From positions 1 to 7,533 of the forward strand of contig JAJZIF010000177.1 of assembly GCA_021810735.1 (NCBI GenBank): a stretch of 7,533 nucleotides of DNA, given 5' to 3'. Source of the DNA: Acidobacteriota bacterium (lineage in GTDB: Bacteria; Acidobacteriota; Terriglobia; Terriglobales; Acidobacteriaceae). This document shows positions 1-5,361 of the stretch, piece by piece; the first letter of the stretch is position 1; every line of letters begins with the position of its first letter. Below the pieces are notes generated by a model, which saw only the letters and a list, made by a program, of their open reading frames with translations, was not told the DNA's origin and ran no database searches. Made by a program: the position numbers and the translations under genes.

Positions 1-1
1 C

Positions 2-1675
2 CCCTACGGCGCCGTTGAACTGACCGGTGGACCACTCAAGGCTCAGTACGACCGCGTTCACGCCTCCTACCTCGCACTCGATAACAACCGCCTGCTCAAG
101 GTCTACCGCGAGCGCGCCGGCCTGCCTGCGCCCGGCGAGCCCATGGGAGGATGGTACGGCCCCAATGGATTTGTCCCCGGCCACTCCCTCGGGCAATACA
201 TCTCCGGCCTCGCGCGCATCGGTCGCGCCACCGGCGATACCGATTGCCATGCCAAGGTCGCCGAACTTGTCGAAGGCTTCGCCGCCACCATGGGGTCCAA
301 AGATGTTGTCTTCGCCGCTCCCAACGCGCAAAACGTCTGGCCCTGTTACATCCTCGACAAGCACCTCATCGGCCTCATGGACGCCTTCCAGCTCAGCGGC
401 GTTACACAGGCTCGCGAACTGCTGCCCCGCGTCTATCACGGCGCGCTGCCCTATATCCCCCAACATGGGCACGACCGCGTTGGCAAAAGCAAACCGCCCT
501 ACGACGAAACCTACATCCTGCCGGAAAATCTCTTCTCCGCCTGGGAAATCACCGGCGACCGCGCCATGTACCAGCGCGCCATTGCCTACCTGCTCGATCG
601 CGATTACTTCGACCCCCTGGCTCGCAATCAGGATGTCCTGCCGGGCAAGCAGGCCTACAGTCACGCCATGGCGCTCAGCAGCGCAGCCAAGGCACGCCTC
701 GTGCTCGGGGAAGAGAAATATCTCGCCACTATCAGGAATGCATGGGAATTTCTCCGTACCGAACAGCAGTACGCCTCCGGCGGCTGGGGCCCCAACGAGC
801 TCTTCGTTGAGCCCCATCAGGGAAAGCTCTACGAGAGCCTCCACACCACGCACGACCACTTTGAAACCCCCTGCGGCAGCTACGCCGCCACCAGGCTGGC
901 TCGGTACCTGCTGTGCGCCACGGGTGATTCCCGCTATGCTGACAACCTCGAGCGCGTCGTCTTCAACGCCTTGCTCATGGTCAAAGAGCCCGACTCCAAC
1001 GGTGACTACTTCTACTACTCCAACTACGCCGCCGATGCCCAAAAGGGCTATTACCCCGAAAAATGGCCCTGCTGCTCCGGCACTCTGGTGCAGGGCGTAG
1101 CCGACTACGTGAAAAATATCTACTTCCGCTCACCCAACGGTCTTGCCGTCACACTATACGCACCCTCCCGGGTTCGCTTCATACAAGACGGCATCCCGAT
1201 CACCGTGGAGCAGCACACTGCGTACCCGCTGTCCGAAAAAGTAACCCTCACCGTGACATGCGCTTCGCCGGTGAGTTTCGCAGTGCAACTGCGTATTCCG
1301 GGCTGGCTCACAGAGCGCCCAACCCTGCTGCTTAACGGCGAACCCGCCGCCTTCAATACCAGCCGCGGCTTCGCCGTCCTTCAGCGCACCTGGCGCACGG
1401 GCGACACCATCACGCTGGAAATGCCGCAGACCTTCCGCACCGAACCCATCGACGATCTTCACCCCAATACCGTCGCTCTGATGCACGGTCCCCTCATGTA
1501 TGTCGAGATCACTCCCGCGCCCGGCCAGGCAACCCTCGCTCCGATGGATCAACTGCACCCATTGTCCGGCTCCAATGGACTCTTCTGTCAGAATGCTTCC
1601 GGCCGCATGCGCCTCCACGTGCCGGTTTATTTCGTCCGCAACGAAAGCTACACAACTTATTTCAACAAGGCCTGA
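2..1675 (+). CDS. DUF1680 / GH127-like beta-L-arabinofuranosidase (5' partial)
   Basis: The frame is open from the first complete codon at position 2 to a TGA at 1673-1675, giving 557 visible residues. The start codon and probably a signal peptide lie upstream. The visible N-terminus (VELTGGPLKAQYDRVHASYL, then PMGGWYG and GHSLGQYISGLA) matches the usual beginning of the DUF1680 (alpha/alpha)6-barrel, so I estimate only 40-80 residues are missing. Family enzymes remove terminal beta-L-arabinofuranose using a zinc-bound cysteine nucleophile. Here the paired cysteines sit in WPCCSGT (visible residues 357-358, bases 1070-1075). A Glu and a Cys that may be further zinc ligands are in ETPCGSYA (E288, C291), and E266 in GPNELF is a candidate acid/base. 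The C-terminal third (IRFIQDG-like strands, LRIPGWL, LMHGPLMYVEI) fits the beta-sandwich domain. The Glu-Cys spacing is one residue longer than the ETC motif I know from characterised GH127 and GH146 enzymes, so the exact subfamily and substrate are uncertain. The internal ATG at 143 is not the real start because homology extends before it. Confidence 0.9.
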   Translation, partial: PYGAVELTGGPLKAQYDRVHASYLALDNNRLLKVYRERAGLPAPGEPMGGWYGPNGFVPGHSLGQYISGLARIGRATGDTDCHAKVAELVEGFAATMGSKDVVFAAPNAQNVWPCYILDKHLIGLMDAFQLSGVTQARELLPRVYHGALPYIPQHGHDRVGKSKPPYDETYILPENLFSAWEITGDRAMYQRAIAYLLDRDYFDPLARNQDVLPGKQAYSHAMALSSAAKARLVLGEEKYLATIRNAWEFLRTEQQYASGGWGPNELFVEPHQGKLYESLHTTHDHFETPCGSYAATRLARYLLCATGDSRYADNLERVVFNALLMVKEPDSNGDYFYYSNYAADAQKGYYPEKWPCCSGTLVQGVADYVKNIYFRSPNGLAVTLYAPSRVRFIQDGIPITVEQHTAYPLSEKVTLTVTCASPVSFAVQLRIPGWLTERPTLLLNGEPAAFNTSRGFAVLQRTWRTGDTITLEMPQTFRTEPIDDLHPNTVALMHGPLMYVEITPAPGQATLAPMDQLHPLSGSNGLFCQNASGRMRLHVPVYFVRNESYTTYFNKA

Positions 1676-1723
1676 GCTCAGCCACCGACGGCCCATTTGC
1701 GTCACTCACAGGCCACGAATTAT

Positions 1724-1755
1724 CGACAAATGAAAATTCCACTTTTCATTTGTTG
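1724..1755. repeat. Perfect 11-base inverted repeat (hairpin or operator)
   Basis: ACAAATGAAAA at 1726-1736 is exactly mirrored by TTTTCATTTGT at 1743-1753 around a 6-base loop (TTCCAC). One G-T and one C-G pair extend it to 1724-1755. It lies 50 bases after the stop codon of the GH127-like gene and about 210 bases before the GH51 start. The stem is AT-rich, has no GC core and is not followed by a run of T, so a classical rho-independent terminator is a poor fit. A dimeric regulator's operator, or a hairpin at the end of the upstream message, are both possible. The repeat is directly visible; its role is inferred. Confidence 0.55.
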
Positions 1756-1803
1756 GCTCTCCGAATTAGCATGCTGAGGCCCGGCTATATTCACGGAGAT
1801 AGG

Positions 1804-1831
1804 TTGTGAAAATCTAGAAAATCGCTTTATT
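1804..1831 (+). promoter_or_regulatory. Weak candidate promoter for the GH51-esterase-GH3 operon
   Basis: TTGTGA (1804-1809) and TTTATT (1826-1831) each match four of six bases of the sigma-70 -35 and -10 consensus, with a 16-base spacer, inside a locally AT-rich patch (about 1804-1837) of an otherwise GC-rich region. An alternative -10-like TATATT is at 1786-1791 but has no good -35 partner. Either would leave a leader of roughly 130-170 bases. The match is weak, and the sigma-factor consensus for the host phylum is assumed. Confidence 0.25.
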
Positions 1832-1851
1832 TCCAAACCGCTTACGCGGAA
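1831..1851. promoter_or_regulatory. Possible LacI-type operator
   Basis: The segment contains AAACCGCTTACG (1835-1846), which resembles half-sites of LacI-family sugar regulators that centre on a CG step. It also holds a short dyad, CCGC (1838-1841) and GCGG (1846-1849) around TTAC, with outer TTCC (1831-1834) and GGAA (1848-1851). It overlaps the end of the candidate -10 element, where a repressor could block transcription of the downstream operon. No regulator gene is present in the window, and a dyad this short can occur by chance. Confidence 0.22.
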
Positions 1852-1856
1852 TCCCG

Positions 1857-1870
1857 TCAGCTCCGGCTGA
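1857..1870 (+). repeat. Small 5-base inverted repeat in the GH51 leader
   Basis: TCAGC (1857-1861) pairs with GCTGA (1866-1870) around a TCCG loop. In RNA this would be a short hairpin in the putative leader of the GH51 gene. No downstream U-tract or known riboswitch layout is visible, so I give it no function. Confidence 0.25.
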
Positions 1871-1938
1871 TATTTCCGCTCCAGCGAACACAAACCGCCG
1901 CCGCGAACCAGAAGGCCCAGCACCGTAACAGGGCCCAC

Positions 1939-1949
1939 TCAGTGACTGA
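1939..1949. repeat. Short palindrome just upstream of the GH51 ribosome binding site
   Basis: TCAGT and ACTGA (1939-1943 and 1945-1949) form an 11-base dyad around one central G. It ends seven bases before the Shine-Dalgarno sequence at 1957-1961. It could be a protein site or a chance palindrome; a one-base loop cannot form an RNA hairpin without losing pairs. Confidence 0.2.
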
Positions 1950-1956
1950 TTTTCAT

Positions 1957-1961
1957 GGAGG
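1957..1961 (+). promoter_or_regulatory. Ribosome binding site that fixes the GH51 start
   Basis: GGAGG at 1957-1961 is followed by five bases and then ATG at 1967. The more upstream in-frame ATG at 1955 overlaps this motif and has no comparable motif ahead of it, so the start at 1967 is preferred. That also gives a shorter and more typical signal peptide. Confidence 0.75.
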
Positions 1962-1966
1962 ACAGC

Positions 1967-4171
1967 ATGCCCCCAACTTCTCAACGCAATCCAGGAACCG
2001 CGAGAACCGCAACAAAACTCCGCATCGCGCTCCTCGCTGCACTCACACTCTGTCTTGCCTCTTCCGGACTCGCCCGCGCGCAGCAAACCCGGCAGCAATC
2101 CGCGCCGAAACCGCCCGCGCACCTGCTGGTGACTCTCCACGCCACGCAAACTGCCGAGCCCATCTCCAAATACGAGTACGGAATGTTCATCGAAAACCTC
2201 GGCCAGCTCGTCTACCGCACTCTCTGGTCGCAGATGCTGGATGACCGCAAGTTCTACTACCCCATTCTTCCGCCCTCGAACCAGCCCACGAAGCCCGTTC
2301 CCGCCTTTTTCCGCCGCATGCAGCTTCGTAAGTGGCACCCTGTCGGCCCCGCGCAAGACGTAACCATGGACACTGCCCACCCCTTCGTCGGCGCTCACAG
2401 CCCGCAGATTCAGCTCGATTCCTCCGTCGCGCACGGCATTCGCCAGACGGGCCTCGCACTGGTCAAAGACAAGCACTACACCGGCTACATTTACCTGCGC
2501 GCCACACAAGGCGCCAAAGTCGAAGTCTCGCTCATCTGGGGCCCGGCTCCGAACGATCGCCAGACCGTGACCCTGGCTTCGATCCCCACGGAATATACAA
2601 AACTTCCCTTCCACTTCACCGCTGGAGCAGACAGCAGCAACGCCGCCTTCGAGGTCACCGCTACCGGAACCGGCGACCTCCACATCGGCACTCTCTCGCT
2701 CATGCCCTCGGACAACATCGACGGCTTCCGCCCTGACACGATCGCGCTGCTCCGCCAGCTTCACTCCGGTTTCTGGCGCCTGCCCGGCGGCAACTTTATC
2801 TCCGACTTCAACTGGTACGACTCCGTCGGCAACCCCGACACCCGCCCGCCGAAATTCGACCACGCCTGGAACGCCGTCCAGTCCAACGACGTCGGCATGG
2901 ACGAGTTCATGACACTCTGCCGGCTCATCGGTACGCAGCCCTACATCACCGTCAATGCAGGCTTCGGAGATGCCCACTCAGCGGCTCAGGAAGTCGAGTA
3001 CATGAACGGCTCTGTGCAGACGCCGCTCGGGGCGGAACGCGCACGGAATGGCCACCCCGCTCCCTACAACGTCAAATTCTGGGACATCGGCAACGAGCCT
3101 TACGGCCCCTGGCAGCTTGGCCGCACCGACCTCAAATACTACGTTCTCAAGCACAACGAGTTCGCAGCCGCCATGCGCAAGGCGGACCCCAACATTACCC
3201 TCCTTGCCTCCGGCGCCACGCCTGACGAAATGATCATTGAGGGCGTCACCAACAACCTGCACGTCAAAGACAGTAAGGTCGGTATCTGCTCCTCCGTCGA
3301 CTGGACTTGCGGCTTCCTCAAGCACTCATGGGGCAACTTCAGCGGCATCACCGAACACTGGTATGCTCGCGCCGGCATGCGCTTTGATCTCTCAAACGCC
3401 GAAAAGGGCATCAAGCTCCCCCACATGGAAGCCGGATATGTTCCCGGCCATTTCTCCACGCTCCAATGGGTGCGCCAACCCTCCAACCGCGTCCGCATCA
3501 AGGCAGAAGAGTGGGAAGCCTACCAGAAGCTTTTCCCCGCCATGAAGAAAAAGCACATCTTCATGTCCATCGATGAGTACGCCTACACCGGCGCCCCCGC
3601 CAATCTCAAGCTCGCCCTGGCCTATGCCATGGTCTTCAATGAGATGCTGCGCCACACCGATTTCATTCGCATGTCCGCCTTCACCATGGGTGTTTCCACA
3701 CTCAACATCAGCCCCACCGCTGCGTCGCTCAACACCACCGGCTTGCTCTTCAAGCTTTATGGCGAACACATGGGCCCCGGCCTCATTCCCCTCAAGCTCA
3801 CCGGAAACTCTCCGCAGCCACTGCCCACCCAGCATCTCTTCGGCGACTTCCCTCACAAACAGGCCGGCAGCCCCACCTATCCGCTTGACATGGTCGCCGC
3901 GCTCTCGCCAGACCACAAATTCCTCAACCTCGCCGTCGTCAACGCGACGGACACCACGCAGCACTTCACCCTCAACGTCGACGGCCTCACCCTCGGCGGT
4001 CCGTCCACCTTGTGGAAGATGACCGGCAACACTCTCAACGCCGCCAACAACCTCGGCCAGCCGCCGCAGGTCACCGTTAAAACCATTCACATGGATACAA
4101 CACCGCACTCCATCGCCGTCGCGCCCATCAGCATCGACATCTATCACTTCCCCATTAAGGGCGCGAACTAA
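1967..4171 (+). CDS. Secreted GH51-type alpha-L-arabinofuranosidase
   Basis: This is a 734-residue enzyme predicted to release alpha-L-arabinofuranosyl side groups from arabinoxylan or arabinan fragments in the periplasm or outside the cell. Residues 1 to about 38 are a signal peptide: basic start, hydrophobic LRIALLAALTLCLASSG, cleavage after LARA before QQ. The first family strand is KYEYGMFIENLGQLVYRTLW. About residues 118-248 look like a carbohydrate-binding-like beta-sandwich insert (from RKWHPVGP to LSLMPSDN). The (beta/alpha)8 barrel follows, with WRLPGGNF (R271) and the acid/base E377 in the GNEP motif. The likely nucleophile is E537 in SIDEYAY, where many relatives have DEWN. The last 160 or so residues form the C-terminal beta-sandwich typical of the family. 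The gene is followed 29 bases later by the esterase. GH51 membership is well supported; the exact substrate is not. The variant nucleophile motif suggests a divergent subgroup. Confidence 0.92.
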   Translation: MPPTSQRNPGTARTATKLRIALLAALTLCLASSGLARAQQTRQQSAPKPPAHLLVTLHATQTAEPISKYEYGMFIENLGQLVYRTLWSQMLDDRKFYYPILPPSNQPTKPVPAFFRRMQLRKWHPVGPAQDVTMDTAHPFVGAHSPQIQLDSSVAHGIRQTGLALVKDKHYTGYIYLRATQGAKVEVSLIWGPAPNDRQTVTLASIPTEYTKLPFHFTAGADSSNAAFEVTATGTGDLHIGTLSLMPSDNIDGFRPDTIALLRQLHSGFWRLPGGNFISDFNWYDSVGNPDTRPPKFDHAWNAVQSNDVGMDEFMTLCRLIGTQPYITVNAGFGDAHSAAQEVEYMNGSVQTPLGAERARNGHPAPYNVKFWDIGNEPYGPWQLGRTDLKYYVLKHNEFAAAMRKADPNITLLASGATPDEMIIEGVTNNLHVKDSKVGICSSVDWTCGFLKHSWGNFSGITEHWYARAGMRFDLSNAEKGIKLPHMEAGYVPGHFSTLQWVRQPSNRVRIKAEEWEAYQKLFPAMKKKHIFMSIDEYAYTGAPANLKLALAYAMVFNEMLRHTDFIRMSAFTMGVSTLNISPTAASLNTTGLLFKLYGEHMGPGLIPLKLTGNSPQPLPTQHLFGDFPHKQAGSPTYPLDMVAALSPDHKFLNLAVVNATDTTQHFTLNVDGLTLGGPSTLWKMTGNTLNAANNLGQPPQVTVKTIHMDTTPHSIAVAPISIDIYHFPIKGAN

Positions 4172-4200
4172 GCATTGCAATCTTTGCAGGAGAGCCTCCC

Positions 4201-5295
4201 ATGACAAATCGCAAAAGCCTCATTGCAGTGGCAACCCTGGCGTTCATGCTTTTCGCATGCGCTGTCCCGGGCTCCGCTCAGATGAAGACCGAAGACCCAC
4301 CACTCGTACCCGGAGCTCCGCACGTCTTCGTGCAGCACATCAAGATTCACGGCGCCTCACTCGTCGGCAATCTGGAAGGCGAGGCCGTCAATCGCGATGT
4401 CATTGTCTTTCTGCCGCCCAGCTACTTCAAGGACAAGAATCGCCGCTACCCCGTCGTTTACGCACTGCACGGTTACTCCATTGGAGCCGAACAATGGACG
4501 CACGAAATCCGCGTGCCACAAACCATCGAAGGGGCCTTTGCCCGCGGCACCAAGCAGATGATTGTCGTTCTGCCCGACTCAAAAACCGTCTACGGCGGCT
4601 CCATGTACTCGCGCTCTGAAACCACCGGCGACTTTGAAGAGTTCATCGCTCACGACGTCGTCTCCTACATCGATGCTCACTACCGCACCATCCCCAACCG
4701 CCTCAGTCGCGGCCTCGTCGGCCACTCCATGGGCGGCTATGGCGCGCTGCGCATCGGCATGAAATATCCCAACGTTTTCGGCGCGCTATATATCATGAGC
4801 CCCTGCTGCCTCTCGCCGTTTCCGGCCCCAGATCCCGATTCTCCACAGGAAAAGGCCTTTGACGCCGCAGTGGCCAAAATGAAGTCTCCCGCAGACGCGG
4901 CCAATTTTCCCTTCTTCTGGCGCGCGCAACTCGCCATGGCAGCCGCCTGGTCTCCAGATCCCAAAAACCCTCCGTTGTATCTCGATCTGCCGGTAAAAGA
5001 CGGCAAGGTGCAACCTGGCATCCTCGCCAAATGGACGGCGAACGCACCCCTTGCCTTCATCGACCAGTACATCGACAACCTCCGGGAGTATCGGGCCATC
5101 GCCATGGACGTTGGAGACCAGGATAACTTCAGGTTCAACCTCAGCAAGGTCCATGAAATTCTCGACAGCTACGGCATCAGGAATAGCTTTGAGATTTATC
5201 ACGGCACGCATACCAGTGCCGTCGCTTACCGCTTCCAGGATCACGTCCTCCCCTTCTTCAGCAAAAACCTTTCCTTCACCATGGCCAGACCCTAG
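4201..5295 (+). CDS. Secreted esterase D / CE1-type alpha/beta-hydrolase
   Basis: This 364-residue protein is probably a feruloyl- or acetyl-esterase that removes acyl groups from hemicellulose side chains. An AGGAG sequence at 4188-4192, eight bases before the ATG, supports the start; it overlaps a small dyad (TGCAA 4176-4180, TTGCA 4184-4188). A signal peptide covers about residues 1-26 (LIAVATLAFMLFACAVPGSA, then Q). The esterase fold begins with VFLPPSY and the oxyanion strand ALHGYS (H90-G91). The nucleophile is S176 in GHSMGGYGAL. D308 in DVGDQDNF and H337 in GTHTSAVAYRF complete the likely triad. The stretch of about 130 residues between Ser and Asp is long for the family and contains a Cys-Cys pair (202-203), which suggests an added lid. 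Neighbouring GH51 and GH3 genes point to arabinoxylan-type substrates, but S-formylglutathione hydrolase-like and other acyl esterases share the same fold. The export signal argues against a cytoplasmic detoxification role. Confidence 0.85.
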   Translation: MTNRKSLIAVATLAFMLFACAVPGSAQMKTEDPPLVPGAPHVFVQHIKIHGASLVGNLEGEAVNRDVIVFLPPSYFKDKNRRYPVVYALHGYSIGAEQWTHEIRVPQTIEGAFARGTKQMIVVLPDSKTVYGGSMYSRSETTGDFEEFIAHDVVSYIDAHYRTIPNRLSRGLVGHSMGGYGALRIGMKYPNVFGALYIMSPCCLSPFPAPDPDSPQEKAFDAAVAKMKSPADAANFPFFWRAQLAMAAAWSPDPKNPPLYLDLPVKDGKVQPGILAKWTANAPLAFIDQYIDNLREYRAIAMDVGDQDNFRFNLSKVHEILDSYGIRNSFEIYHGTHTSAVAYRFQDHVLPFFSKNLSFTMARP

Positions 5296-5361
5296 CATTC
5301 GAGCGCCAAACACCACCACTTCCAACACCATTCACGACCATCGTTCATTTGGAGAAAAATA
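5296..5361 (+). other. C/A-rich, G-poor leader between the esterase and GH3 genes
   Basis: The 66-base gap is very poor in G on the coding strand, especially 5308-5350, and is rich in ACCA/CAAC-type short words. It ends with a GGAG ribosome binding site at 5351-5354 and an A-rich spacer before the GH3 ATG. Such sequence would stay unpaired in the message and help ribosome loading. I see no terminator-like hairpin, so read-through from the esterase gene is expected. Confidence 0.45.

Noticed and set aside
27..1100. 357-codon plus-strand frame overlapping the GH127-like gene
   Set aside because: Its Ser/Pro/Thr/Ala-rich, low-complexity composition is typical of a shifted frame of a GC-rich gene, and the DUF1680 motifs lie in the other frame.
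1814..2977. 387-codon reading frame on the minus strand
   Set aside because: It lies antisense to the well-supported GH51 gene, is rich in Gly, Val, Arg and Glu as expected for the complement of a C-ending-codon gene, and shows no family motif, signal peptide or good ribosome binding site.
4240..4266. Lipobox-like LFAC in the esterase signal peptide
   Set aside because: Phe before the Ala-Cys is unusual for a lipobox, and a normal signal peptidase I site (GSA then Q) follows shortly after, matching the other two exported proteins.
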